DNA of 64,000 nucleotides. Origin: JANQRA01 sp035762545 (lineage in GTDB: Bacteria; Actinomycetota; Acidimicrobiia; Spongiisociales; ZC4RG35). Positions 48,456-57,348 of this stretch are shown here, piece by piece (positions within the stretch are counted from its first letter, which is position 1; each line of letters begins with the position of its first letter). The notes beneath the pieces are model-generated. The model did no database searches and was not told where the DNA came from. It saw nothing but the letters and a program-made list of their open reading frames with translations. A program made the translations under genes and the position numbers. The stretch covers positions 62,001 to 126,000 of the forward strand of contig DASTOM010000011.1 in the NCBI GenBank assembly GCA_035762545.1. Reading direction: 5' to 3'.

Positions 48456-48914
48456 ATGGTGCCAGAAGCCCGGACGATCTCCGACATCCCGGTGGACATC
48501 GGCACCCTTCTCGAGAAGGACCAAGTCGAAGGGCATCGGCTGGTCGAGCGTCTTGTTGTCGATTGGCGCGAAGGGATCAACCGGTTCGACAAACCCGGGG
48601 AGACTCTCGTGGAGGTCAGATGCGGGCCCGACCTGTGCGCCATCGGCGGCCTCAATATCGACCCCTATCTCGATGATCCGACAGTGGGTCGTATCCGTCA
48701 TGTCTACGTCGATCCCGGGCAAAGAAGGCAGGGCGTTGGCAGGATCCTGATCCAGAGTCTGGTCGGGGCAGCATACGGACACTTCGAGAAGGTGAGGCTT
48801 CGATCGGTTCGTGAAGGTGGGCCACCCTTCTATGAGGCGCTCGGCTTCGTGCCGACGACCGAATCAGAGGCAACACACGTGCTGTGGCTTCGGGGCCATA
48901 CTGCCGCCAAATGA
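48456..48914 (+). CDS. GNAT-family N-acetyltransferase
   Basis: A 152-aa GNAT protein. The acetyl-CoA pyrophosphate loop is in VYVDPGQRRQGVGRILIQSLV, and the C-terminal PFYEALGFVPTTE is the usual last strand and turn. The substrate is unknown. ATG at 48456 begins MVPEARTISD. Its stop overlaps the amidohydrolase start (ATGA), which makes it first in a chain of coupled genes leading to the polyamine importer, so an amine could be the acceptor. Confidence 0.8.
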   Translation: MVPEARTISDIPVDIGTLLEKDQVEGHRLVERLVVDWREGINRFDKPGETLVEVRCGPDLCAIGGLNIDPYLDDPTVGRIRHVYVDPGQRRQGVGRILIQSLVGAAYGHFEKVRLRSVREGGPPFYEALGFVPTTESEATHVLWLRGHTAAK

Positions 48915-50512
48915 ACGCAGATCTCGTTGTGCTCGGCGGTCGCATATTCACCGGCGACGCTTCCAACCCCTTCGTGGACGCAGTGGCCTCAACGGGCGAA
49001 CGAATCGTGGCTGTCGGCGCCGAAGCGGTCGATCTCGCGCCCGGCGCCGGCCGGATCATCGACCTCGCCGGAGCCATGGCGACGCCCGGTTTCATCGACG
49101 CCCACGTCCACCCGGGCACGAGTGGGCTCGACCTGCTCCGCTGTCATTTCCCCGAGGATGGGGACGCAGAGACCGCAGTCCGGACCATCGCCGCCTACGC
49201 CGCCGCCAACCCCGATGTGCCGTGGATTCTCGGCGCCGGTTGGCGACAGTCCTGGTTCGAGAGAGGCTGTCCTTCCAAGGAGCTGATCGATGCGGTCGTC
49301 TCCGACCGTCCGGTGCTGCTCGAGAACTCAGATGGCCATGGGGCCTGGGTGAACTCCCGGGCCTTGGCCCTGGCAGGGATCGGGGCCGACACCGCGGATC
49401 CCGACGACGGTCGAATCGAGAGGTCACCGGACGGCTCACCCCAGGGCACGCTCCACGAAGGGGCCATCGCCCTCGTCCTCGACCACGCACCGCCCAACAC
49501 CGTTCAGGATTATCAAGCGGGTTTGGCCCGTGGTCAGCAAGAGCTAATCCGCCACGGGATCACCGGTTGGCAGGACGCCAACGTCGGTCCCGAGCTACAC
49601 GAGGCCTACCTGCGTATGGCCGCCAGTGGGGCGCTGAAGGCTCGAGTCGTCGGTGCGATGTGGTGGGACCGGGACAAGGGCACAGAACAGCTCGACGATC
49701 TCGTCGAGCGCCGGGAGAGCAGCGGGCCCAGGTTCTCCCCGACCTCGGTGAAGCTGATGCTGGACGGGGTGGCAGAGAACTTCACGGCCTCGATGCTCGA
49801 GCCGTTCCTGGGAACTGATGGGGCACCAACAGCCAACCGAGGGATCGACTTCATCGACCCGACCGACCTCGAGGAGATCGTCAGCCGTCTCGACGCCGCC
49901 GGGTTCCAGTGCCATTTCCATGCCATCGGGGACGGAGCCGTGCGCAGTGCCCTGGACGCGGTCGAGGCTGCGGCGTCACGCAACGGCGCGAGCGACAACC
50001 GCCACCACATAGCTCACATCCAGGTGGTCCACCCTGACGACATCCCTCGGTTCCGCGAACTGGGCGCCATTGCCAACGCCCAGCCGTTGTGGGCCTGCAA
50101 GGACGAGTACCAGACCGAGCTGACCATCCCATTCCTCGGTCCCGAGCGGAGCATGTGGCAGTACCCCTTCGGTTCCCTGGCCAGGGCCGGGGCGCGAATC
50201 GGGATGGGCAGCGATTGGGGTGTTTCCACCGCCAATGTCATGGAGGAGATCGACGTCGCCGTCACCCGGACCGGTGACAGCGGCCTCCCACTCAACCTCG
50301 CCGAAGCCCTCGACCCCCTCGTTGCCCTGGAGGCGTTCACCTCCGGCTCCGCCTACATCAACCACGCTGAGGCCGACTCCGGCGCGATGACCGTGGGTAT
50401 GCTCGCCGACCTCGTGGTGCTGGACAGGGATCCGCTTCGGGACGGTCCATTTCGCGAGACGCGAGTGGTGACGACGATCGTGGGCGGTGAGGTTGTCCAT
50501 GAGGAGGGCTGA
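48911..50512 (+). CDS. amidohydrolase, YtcJ-like
   Basis: A 533-aa metal-dependent amidohydrolase of the YtcJ (Amidohydro_3) group. The first metal site is HVH in GFIDAHVHPGTSG. CHFHAIGDGAVRSALD provides the central histidines, and GSDWGVSTAN the final aspartate. The C-terminal MTVGMLADLVVLDRDPL is typical. Family members hydrolyse amides, formamides or cyclic imides; no substrate is assigned. ATG at 48911 overlaps the GNAT stop. Its own stop overlaps the potA start (TGATG), so it is transcribed with the importer. Confidence 0.87.
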   Translation: MNADLVVLGGRIFTGDASNPFVDAVASTGERIVAVGAEAVDLAPGAGRIIDLAGAMATPGFIDAHVHPGTSGLDLLRCHFPEDGDAETAVRTIAAYAAANPDVPWILGAGWRQSWFERGCPSKELIDAVVSDRPVLLENSDGHGAWVNSRALALAGIGADTADPDDGRIERSPDGSPQGTLHEGAIALVLDHAPPNTVQDYQAGLARGQQELIRHGITGWQDANVGPELHEAYLRMAASGALKARVVGAMWWDRDKGTEQLDDLVERRESSGPRFSPTSVKLMLDGVAENFTASMLEPFLGTDGAPTANRGIDFIDPTDLEEIVSRLDAAGFQCHFHAIGDGAVRSALDAVEAAASRNGASDNRHHIAHIQVVHPDDIPRFRELGAIANAQPLWACKDEYQTELTIPFLGPERSMWQYPFGSLARAGARIGMGSDWGVSTANVMEEIDVAVTRTGDSGLPLNLAEALDPLVALEAFTSGSAYINHAEADSGAMTVGMLADLVVLDRDPLRDGPFRETRVVTTIVGGEVVHEEG

Positions 50513-51585
50513 TGGCTGACGAGGCGGTTCAACTCGTCGATGTGACCAAGAGGTTCAGCGATGAGGTGGTGGCGGTGGACAGTCTCAACCTCACCATCGG
50601 GGACGGCGAGTTCTTTTCCCTGCTCGGCCCATCGGGCTGTGGCAAGACGACCACTCTGCGCATGATCGCCGGGTTCGAGTACCCCACAGAGGGAAGCGTG
50701 CGGATCCACGGTCACGAGATGGGGCTGAAGCCGCCCAACGAGCGCCCCGTCAACACGGTCTTCCAGTCCTACGCCCTCTTCCCGCACATGACGGTGTTCG
50801 ACAATGTCGCCTTCGGGTTGGAGATGAAGAAGGTCGAGAAGAGCGACGTCGAGTCCAGGGTGCGACGGGTCCTCGACCAGGTCCAACTGGGTCACCGGGC
50901 CGATGCCAAGCCGAGCCAGCTCTCGGGAGGTATGCAACAGCGCGTCGCCTTGGCCAGGGCTTTGGTCAACGAGCCGGAGGTGCTCCTCCTCGACGAGCCG
51001 CTGGGGGCCCTCGATCTCAAGCTCCGTCAGAACATGCAGTACGAGCTGAAGGACCTCCAATCTCGGGTCGGGATCACCTTCGTCTATGTGACCCACGACC
51101 AAGAAGAGGCCCTGACGATGTCCGATCGGATCGGTGTCATGAGCCATGGCAAGCTCCTCCAGGTTGGTGATCCCCACGACATCTACGAAGCACCCCGATC
51201 GAGGTTCGTCGCCGACTTCATCGGCGAGATCAACCTACTGTCAGGTCAGGTGACGGCGGCCGGCTCGGCCCGTCTCGGTAACGGAGTCGAGGTCGGGATC
51301 CCCCAGGGTCACCCGGCGAGCGGTGAGGTCACCCTTGCGCTGCGTCCCGAGCGGTTGGCCATCCACCGCACCGGAGAGGCCATCGCCGACGGCCGCAACC
51401 GAATGCAGGCCACCATCACCCGGCGCACCTACTTCGGAGATGTCTACTTCTACGACGTCGAAGCCGGATTCCCCGAGCCCCTGGAGGTGAAGGAAGAGAA
51501 CCGGCCGGACCTGGGAACCCACGACGTAGGCGACCAGGTCGTGGTCAGTTGGTCGGTGGGAGCGGCCAACCTGGTGTCGGACTGA
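50512..51585 (+). CDS. potA: spermidine/putrescine-type ABC importer ATPase
   Basis: A 357-aa PotA-like ATPase. Walker A GPSGCGKTT, signature LSGGMQQRVALARAL, Walker B VLLLDEPLGALD and switch H in VYVTHDQEEALTMSDRI are intact. A C-terminal TOBE domain of about 110 residues follows, as in spermidine/putrescine importers. It powers uptake through PotB and PotC. ATG at 50512 overlaps the amidohydrolase stop, and its stop overlaps potB (TGATG). Confidence 0.9.
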   Translation: MADEAVQLVDVTKRFSDEVVAVDSLNLTIGDGEFFSLLGPSGCGKTTTLRMIAGFEYPTEGSVRIHGHEMGLKPPNERPVNTVFQSYALFPHMTVFDNVAFGLEMKKVEKSDVESRVRRVLDQVQLGHRADAKPSQLSGGMQQRVALARALVNEPEVLLLDEPLGALDLKLRQNMQYELKDLQSRVGITFVYVTHDQEEALTMSDRIGVMSHGKLLQVGDPHDIYEAPRSRFVADFIGEINLLSGQVTAAGSARLGNGVEVGIPQGHPASGEVTLALRPERLAIHRTGEAIADGRNRMQATITRRTYFGDVYFYDVEAGFPEPLEVKEENRPDLGTHDVGDQVVVSWSVGAANLVSD

Positions 51586-52487
51586 TGACGCAGGCTCCTC
51601 CCCGCCTCGACGAGGAAGCACCGGTCACCCCCGAGCTGGAACGGGCCGCTGAGCGGGCGGAGTCTCGTCGCGGATTCCTGATCGGTCTCCCCGCCTATGC
51701 CTACCTCGTCCTGTTCTTCGCCATCCCCCTGGTACTCGTATTCGTCTACTCGTTCGCGTCGCGGTCCTCGACGGGTCGCACTGTGCTCGAAGACTGGAAC
51801 CTCGACTCCTACGCCCGTCTCGTCGACCCGCTGGTGCTCGAGATCTTCGTACGCTCGTTCGTTCTCGCCCTGATCACGACCGTTGTCTGTCTACTGGTCA
51901 GCTACCCCTTTGCGTACTACATCGCCACTCGGGGCCCGGGTGTTCGCAACGTCCTGCTCATCCTGGTGATGATCCCGTTCTGGTCGAACTTTCTCGTGCG
52001 TACCTACGCCTGGCGGGTGATCCTCGGCTCCGACGGCATCGCCTCCCAGATAAGCCAGGCGTTCGGAGGAGAAGAGCTGCGGGTGCTCTTCACACCTACT
52101 GCGATTCTCATCGGCCTCGTCTACGGGTTTCTACCCTTCATGGTGCTCCCCTTGTATGCGGCAATCGAACGACTCGACTGGCGTTTGGTAGAGGCGGCAC
52201 GCGACCTCTATGCCGACGGCTTCACCGCGTTCCGCAAAGTGACGTTGCCACTCTCGATGCCGGGCATCGTCGCCGGGTCGATCCTGGTGTTCATCCCTTC
52301 GCTGGGCGCATATGTGACACCGGCGATCCTCGGAGGGGCGAACACCGTCCTCATGGGTGACTACATCGTCGATCAGTTCCTCGCCGCGCGTAACTGGCCG
52401 TTCGGCTCAGCCCTGTCATTCGCGGTCATGTTCGTGATGCTGCTGGCGACCATCTTCTACTTCCGGGCGGGAGCGAAGACGTTGTGA
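51585..52487 (+). CDS. potB: polyamine ABC importer permease PotB
   Basis: A 300-aa permease with six transmembrane helices of the PotB type. Characteristic features are LVRTYAWRVILG and the EAA loop LVEAARDLYADGFTAFRKVTLPLSMPGIVAG, which contacts the ATPase. ATG at 51585 is fixed by the overlap with the potA stop; the longer frame starts inside potA. It heterodimerises with PotC, whose GTG start overlaps its stop by 4 bp. Confidence 0.9.
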   Translation: MTQAPPRLDEEAPVTPELERAAERAESRRGFLIGLPAYAYLVLFFAIPLVLVFVYSFASRSSTGRTVLEDWNLDSYARLVDPLVLEIFVRSFVLALITTVVCLLVSYPFAYYIATRGPGVRNVLLILVMIPFWSNFLVRTYAWRVILGSDGIASQISQAFGGEELRVLFTPTAILIGLVYGFLPFMVLPLYAAIERLDWRLVEAARDLYADGFTAFRKVTLPLSMPGIVAGSILVFIPSLGAYVTPAILGGANTVLMGDYIVDQFLAARNWPFGSALSFAVMFVMLLATIFYFRAGAKTL

Positions 52488-53371
52488 ACGAGGGAACCGG
52501 CCCGAGGGGCATCGTCCAGAGACTGCTGGCGGCGAATGCCGTTCTGGTGTTCATCTTTCTATACGCCCCGATACTCCTCCTGGTCGTCTTTTCGTTCAAC
52601 GACAACAACAACGTGTCGATCTGGACCGAGCCATCGCTCCGCTGGTACGGGGAGATGTTCCAGAACCAAGATGTGATGGGAGCCCTCCGCAACTCCCTCA
52701 TAGTGGCCCTGCTGTCGACGGTGGTGGCGACGGTCATCGGCACTGCGCTCGCCATCTCCCTGGAGCGGTACCGCTATCGGGGAAGGGGCACGCTGGACGG
52801 CCTGGCATACCTGCCGATCATCATCCCCGATGTCACGATGGCTGTGATGCTCCTGATCTTCTTCTTCCAGGGTTTCGACCTTCTCCAGGCATGGTTCGGG
52901 ATCAGGATGACGTCGGGTCTCCACACGATCATCCTCGCCCACATCGCCTTCTGTATCTCATTCGTGGCGGTGGTGGTCAGGGCCCGCATAGCCCAGTTCG
53001 ACAGTGCACTCGAGGACGCGGCTGCGGACCTGTACGCCACACGCTGGCAGACGTTTCGCAAGGTGACACTGCCCCTGATCGCTCCGGGAGTCGCCGGCGG
53101 GGCTCTTCTCTCGCTGACCCTGTCGCTCGACGATGTGGTGGTGACTCAGTTCGTCTCCGGCGCCGGCTCGACCACGCTTCCGGTCTATGTGTTCGGTCTG
53201 GTGCGCCGAGGAGTGACGCCGCTGATCAACGCGGTCAGCGTCGTGATGTTGGTGGCCTCGATGATCCTCGTCGGCATCTCGCTCGGGTTCCAACGTGGGG
53301 CCACGACTCGCGGTCAGCGTCTGGCTGATCCGGCCGAGCTCGAGGAGGATATCCTCGGCCACCCGGCCTAA
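52484..53371 (+). CDS. potC: polyamine ABC importer permease PotC
   Basis: A 295-aa second permease subunit. Family segments are LVVFSFNDNNNVSIWTEPSLRWYGEMFQN, typical of PotC N-termini, and the EAA loop LEDAAADLYATRWQTFRKVTLPLIAPGVAGG. LSLDDVVVTQFVSGAGSTTLPVYVFG is also characteristic. GTG at 52484. A short hairpin (53374-53391) follows the stop and separates it from potD, which may allow different levels of the binding protein. Confidence 0.92.
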   Translation: MNEGTGPRGIVQRLLAANAVLVFIFLYAPILLLVVFSFNDNNNVSIWTEPSLRWYGEMFQNQDVMGALRNSLIVALLSTVVATVIGTALAISLERYRYRGRGTLDGLAYLPIIIPDVTMAVMLLIFFFQGFDLLQAWFGIRMTSGLHTIILAHIAFCISFVAVVVRARIAQFDSALEDAAADLYATRWQTFRKVTLPLIAPGVAGGALLSLTLSLDDVVVTQFVSGAGSTTLPVYVFGLVRRGVTPLINAVSVVMLVASMILVGISLGFQRGATTRGQRLADPAELEEDILGHPA

Positions 53372-53373
53372 GC

Positions 53374-53391
53374 AGGCGGACATACCCGCCT
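53374..53391 (+). terminator. short hairpin between potC and potD
   Basis: AGGCGG and CCGCCT form a 6-bp stem around six bases, followed by AGAGTCTTT. It is too weak to be a sure terminator. It could be a partial terminator or an mRNA-stabilising element between permease and binding-protein genes. Confidence 0.35.
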
Positions 53392-53449
53392 AGAGTCTTT
53401 CCGTCGACGTCGGTCGATACTCATTGTTGCCATGGGAGGAATCCTGAGA

Positions 53450-54544
53450 ATGAAGAGAATCATCAAGCTGACCGCGGCTCTGAGCGCATTCGCGCTCTTC
53501 ATCGCTGCGTGTGGTGGTGGGTCGGACTCGGGGGCCGACGCATCAGCATGTGAACTGGATGAGGTCGACGGCGACCTTCAGTTCTACAACTGGTCGGAGT
53601 ACATCGATCCCGAACTGATCAGCGCCTTCGAAGACCAGTACTCCGTCGACGTCGTGGAGAGCTTCTATGAGTCGAACGAGGCGATGCTGGCTCAGCTGCA
53701 GTCGGGAGCCGTATACGACTTGATCGTTCCTTCCGACTACATGGTCGGGATAATGATCCAGGAAGAGCTTCTCCACCAGCTCCCCGACGATGCGGTCCCG
53801 AATCTGGCCAACCTCGACCCGAAATTCAACGAGCTGCCTTACGACCTGGGGCCTGAGTACTCGGCGGCGTACCAGTTCGGGACGACAGGGCTCGGTGTCA
53901 ACACCGCGATAGTCGGTACCGATTTCACACCGAGTTGGGCGCTGATCTTCGATCCGGAGTTGACCACCACATTCGCCGGTGGGGTCTCGGTCCTCGACGA
54001 CCCGCGCGAGACGATGGGCGCTGCGCTCAAGTACTTGGGGTACTCGCTGAACGACACCGACATCGACCATCTAGCCGAGGCTCGCGACCTGATCGCTGCC
54101 GCCAAGGAGGGCATCGCCACCTTCGACAGCGACCAATACGACGAGGCACTCGCCAACGGTGAGGTCGCCGTTTCCCACGGCTACTCGGGCAACATGATCA
54201 TCGGTTTCGCCGACGCCGAGAATCCCGATGACTTCGAGTACGTCCTTCCAGAAGAGGGTGCAACCTTCTGGATCGACAACATGGTGGTTCCAACTACGGC
54301 TGAGAGCCCTTGCACGGCGTTCACGTTCATGAATTACCTGCTCGACGCCGAAAACGGCGCCACGTTGACCAACTGGAACTACTACGGGAGCCCCAACAAG
54401 GCTGCGATCGACGCCGGTCTGATCGAGCAGGAGGTCGTCGACTTCTACGCCGACACCTTCACCGCCCCCAACCTGGAGATCATCCAGGACACGGGTGATT
54501 ACGAGATCAACTTCACCGACTACCTGGCCGAGGCCAAGAGCTAG
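53450..54544 (+). CDS. potD: polyamine ABC importer substrate-binding lipoprotein PotD
   Basis: A 364-aa lipoprotein: signal with lipobox IAAC (C21), then a PotD/PotF-type binding fold beginning LQFYNWSEYIDPELISAFEDQYSV, with DLIVPSDYMVGIMIQE, as in spermidine/putrescine-binding proteins. It delivers polyamines to PotBC. I prefer ATG at 53450 because GGGAGGA lies 9-10 bp upstream; an ATG at 53432 would add six residues. It ends at a very strong hairpin terminator. Confidence 0.9.
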   Translation: MKRIIKLTAALSAFALFIAACGGGSDSGADASACELDEVDGDLQFYNWSEYIDPELISAFEDQYSVDVVESFYESNEAMLAQLQSGAVYDLIVPSDYMVGIMIQEELLHQLPDDAVPNLANLDPKFNELPYDLGPEYSAAYQFGTTGLGVNTAIVGTDFTPSWALIFDPELTTTFAGGVSVLDDPRETMGAALKYLGYSLNDTDIDHLAEARDLIAAAKEGIATFDSDQYDEALANGEVAVSHGYSGNMIIGFADAENPDDFEYVLPEEGATFWIDNMVVPTTAESPCTAFTFMNYLLDAENGATLTNWNYYGSPNKAAIDAGLIEQEVVDFYADTFTAPNLEIIQDTGDYEINFTDYLAEAKS

Positions 54545-54558
54545 AGCCATTCACGCGA

Positions 54559-54601
54559 CCCAGGGCTGTAGACCCCGCTCAGCGGGGTCTACAGCCCTGG
54601 G
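54559..54601. terminator. perfect 20-bp-arm bidirectional terminator hairpin
   Basis: Left arm 54559-54578 and right arm 54582-54601 are exact reverse complements with a TCA loop. The arms start CCCAGGGCTG and end GACCCCGC. It lies between the stops of the convergent potD and DUF4349 genes, so it can serve both. There is no T-tract on either side. Confidence 0.85.
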
Positions 54602-54610
54602 CTCGCGCTT

Positions 54611-55528
54611 TCAGGCTCCCGCCGGCGTGGGATCTGTCGGGGGTCTGCGGAAGAAGCGGCGGTAGACGAAGAGTCCGATCACCGCCAGCGGTCCGACTAT
54701 CAGGACCAGCATCGGCAGAACGTAGATAGCGAAGTTGATCGCCCAGTCGGCCACGTTCTGAAGACCCGCCACGAGGCTCGACGCCGCTTCACGGCTGGTC
54801 TCGGCCGGGCTCCACGGCTCATCGACCAACGGGGCCGCGGACGGGGTCTGGGTGATCTCGACTTCGACCGTCGCCAGTGACGTCTTGTCCGACAGGTAGT
54901 TCAACTGCCCCTGTATCTGCTCGATCTCCCCACGCACCGAAGAGACCTCGTTGAAGACGGTCAGCAGTTTGGCCGGATCGGCGTTGTCCTGCTCCCTGAC
55001 CTCGGTCAGCAGGGCGCGGAGCTCCACCTCGAGCGCCTGGAGGTTGGTCAACCGGGCTTCCAGATCGATGAACTGCTCGGTCACGTCCTCGGCGCCCTGG
55101 GTCTCCGAGACGACCTCGTCGGCGGTCCCCTTGATCGCTGCCAGCGTTGCCGACAGCTGGTCGGATGGGACCCTGAGGGTCATGGTTACCTCGGGCTGCG
55201 CCTCTTCGCTGGCCGTGGGATAGACGGTGGCGGTGGCCACGAATCCCCCGGCGGTCTGTACCAGAGCGGTGATCTCATCGAAGGCGGAACGAGTGTTCGA
55301 TGCGTGTAGCTGCAGATTGGCCCGCCGAATGACCTCGCGGTCAGAGGCCAGGGCGACATCGACCTGGGTGAAGTCCCCGTCGGCACCGCCCTCGTCCGGA
55401 CTCTGGAGCGCTGCTTCTTCGCCACCGCTGTCGGCAAGGGTCATGTCGCTGGTAGACGCATCACCGCCACCGGTGCAGGCGGTGAGTGCCAGGCCCATCG
55501 CCACCAGGAATGCAAAGGTCCTTTTCAT
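54611..55528 (-). CDS. DUF4349 lipoprotein
   Basis: A 305-aa membrane-anchored protein. Lipobox LTAC (C18), a DUF4349 domain with ANLQLHASNTRSAFDEITALVQTAGGFVATA, a coiled-coil middle (DVTEQFIDLEARLTNLQALEVELRALLTEV to IEQIQGQLNYL), then a C-terminal transmembrane helix (about 268-291) and a basic tail. The family is of unknown function, probably cell-surface. ATG at 55528 with AGAGGAGA about 6 bp upstream. Confidence 0.87.
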   Translation of the reverse strand: MKRTFAFLVAMGLALTACTGGGDASTSDMTLADSGGEEAALQSPDEGGADGDFTQVDVALASDREVIRRANLQLHASNTRSAFDEITALVQTAGGFVATATVYPTASEEAQPEVTMTLRVPSDQLSATLAAIKGTADEVVSETQGAEDVTEQFIDLEARLTNLQALEVELRALLTEVREQDNADPAKLLTVFNEVSSVRGEIEQIQGQLNYLSDKTSLATVEVEITQTPSAAPLVDEPWSPAETSREAASSLVAGLQNVADWAINFAIYVLPMLVLIVGPLAVIGLFVYRRFFRRPPTDPTPAGA

Positions 55529-55720
55529 TGTCTTCTCCTCTCATTGCCCCGGAGGGCTTGGAGGTTGGACGGAGAAGAGAGGTCCGGCGGTTCCGGTGGC
55601 GTCGCACCACCGTACGGAGGGCCGCGACCCTGGTGGGGTCGCCCTGACGAGCGTCTTGCTCACCGAGGCTCCGATCAACTGATGGCCGGGGGTACGATTC
55701 GGCGCATGTTCGGCGGCACG

Positions 55721-56737
55721 ATGCGTGTTCTCGAGGTGTTCGGCGACTCCACAGACATCGGCCGCGGTCATGGGTCTGCTTGTCGGGACATGATTCGCAA
55801 GTACGCCGACGACCGGATCTCCCTCTCAGCCCAGGAGGACTGGAGCGGGGGAAGGGCAGATCGGGACCTCATCCTCTCGTGCGCCGGGGAAACCCTCGAG
55901 CATCACGAGCGGTTCTCGGAGAACCTCTACGCCGAGATGCTGGCGATGGCTGAAGCCGCGGGGCTCTCACCAGAGGAGGCGGTGGCCGTCGGCGGGTTCA
56001 CCGACCTGGTCGACCTGGTGCGGACCCGCGTCGGAGTGGCACCCGCCGAGCACAACTGCACCGGGATCATCAACCCTAAGACCGGAATCTTCGCCCAGAC
56101 CTGGGACATGCACGCCTCCGCCGGCGAGTTCGTGATCATGCTGAAGATCGACCCGCTTATGGGGCCGGATGCCTTCGTCCAGACCACCACCGGTTGTCTC
56201 GGGCAGATGGGGATGAACGAGGCCGGGATCACCGTGGGGATCAACAATCTCACCGCCTACGGCAAACCCGGTGTCACTTGGCCGTTCGTCGTCCGAAGGG
56301 TCCTCGAGCAGACAGCGCTCGACGACGCGATCAAGGTGGTGCTCGACGCCGATCTCGCAGGAGGCCACAACTTCTTCGTGATGGGGCCCGATGGTGAGGG
56401 GGCGACCATCGAGGCAATGCCCAACACCAAGCGGCTGACCCGGACCAATGGCGTCCCTCTGGTCCACGCCAACAACTGCCTGTTCCCCGAGACGAAGGCA
56501 GAGGAGGCGAAGCGTCTTCAGGACTGGGTGCTCAACAGCGATCAACGTCTTCAGATCGGGGAGCAGAGCGCCGACGATCTCGATGCCTTCTTCGCCAATC
56601 CCTCGATCTCTCGTCGGGTCGAGAACCTCCATGAGGTCGCCACTTGTGGTGCGATCGTGGTCGAGCCCGCAACGAGGACGATGCGGGCCGTGTGGGGTGT
56701 GCCAGGGGATCACCCGTGGGAAACGTTCCGCCTCTGA
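55721..56737 (+). CDS. C45-family (acyl-CoA:6-APA acyltransferase-like) Ntn hydrolase
   Basis: A 338-aa protein of the peptidase C45 / isopenicillin N acyltransferase-like family. The N-terminus MRVLEVFGDSTDIGRGHG is typical. The probable autoprocessing nucleophile is C113 in EHNCTGI, followed by AQTWDMHASAG and GQMGMNEAGITVGINNL, which line the active site. Bacterial relatives hydrolyse N-acyl compounds, and antibiotic synthesis is not implied. ATG at 55721 is the likely start; ATG at 55706 is an alternative. The next gene overlaps its 3' end by 22 bp. Confidence 0.83.
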   Translation: MRVLEVFGDSTDIGRGHGSACRDMIRKYADDRISLSAQEDWSGGRADRDLILSCAGETLEHHERFSENLYAEMLAMAEAAGLSPEEAVAVGGFTDLVDLVRTRVGVAPAEHNCTGIINPKTGIFAQTWDMHASAGEFVIMLKIDPLMGPDAFVQTTTGCLGQMGMNEAGITVGINNLTAYGKPGVTWPFVVRRVLEQTALDDAIKVVLDADLAGGHNFFVMGPDGEGATIEAMPNTKRLTRTNGVPLVHANNCLFPETKAEEAKRLQDWVLNSDQRLQIGEQSADDLDAFFANPSISRRVENLHEVATCGAIVVEPATRTMRAVWGVPGDHPWETFRL

Positions 56738-57348
56738 GCCTCGAGATCGTCAACCTCGACGCCTCGCTGGCCGACGAGTTGGAGAGCATCGAACTGGCCT
56801 CGTTCCCGATGGCGGACCCCGATGACCTCCTGTCGGCCGACGACATCCGCGCCTACGCCGAGGTCTTTCCCGAGGGTTACTTCGTCGCGATGCTCGATGG
56901 CCGCCCCGTGGGTCAGGGTGCCGGGATCTATCTCGACTTCGACTTCGATCATCCCCAGCACACCCTGGCTGAGATCACCGGGACGAATCAGTGCGGTAAT
57001 CACGACCCGGCTGCGCCCTGGTACTACGGCACCGACATCAGTGTCCATCCCGAGTTTCGGGGGCTGGGAATCGGCAAAGCCCTCTACCGGGCTCGCAAGG
57101 ATCTCGTGGAACGCGATCGGAAACGGGGGATCATCGCCGGTGGGGCGTTACCCGGGTTCTTCGAGCACAAGTCCACGATGACCGCCGCCGAATACGTGGA
57201 TCGGGTGGTGGCCGGGGAAATGCACGACCCCACCCTGTCCTTCCAACTGTCCCAGGGATTCGAAGTCAGGGGAATGCTCGAGAACTACATGGACGACGAA
57301 GCCGACGACGGCTGGGCCGCACTGATCGTCTGGGAGGCTTCGAGCTGA
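56716..57348 (+). CDS. GNAT-family N-acetyltransferase
   Basis: A 210-aa acetyltransferase. The acyl-CoA loop is in ISVHPEFRGLGIGKALYRARKDL, with an acidic N-terminal region containing YLDFDFDHPQH. The C-terminal SFQLSQGFEVRGMLENYM resembles GNATs found next to amidase-type enzymes. GTG at 56716 has GGGGA about 7 bp upstream and lies within the C45 gene, so the two are coupled and may act on the same metabolite. The stop overlaps the DUF4126 start (TGATG). Confidence 0.78.
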   Translation: MGNVPPLSLEIVNLDASLADELESIELASFPMADPDDLLSADDIRAYAEVFPEGYFVAMLDGRPVGQGAGIYLDFDFDHPQHTLAEITGTNQCGNHDPAAPWYYGTDISVHPEFRGLGIGKALYRARKDLVERDRKRGIIAGGALPGFFEHKSTMTAAEYVDRVVAGEMHDPTLSFQLSQGFEVRGMLENYMDDEADDGWAALIVWEASS

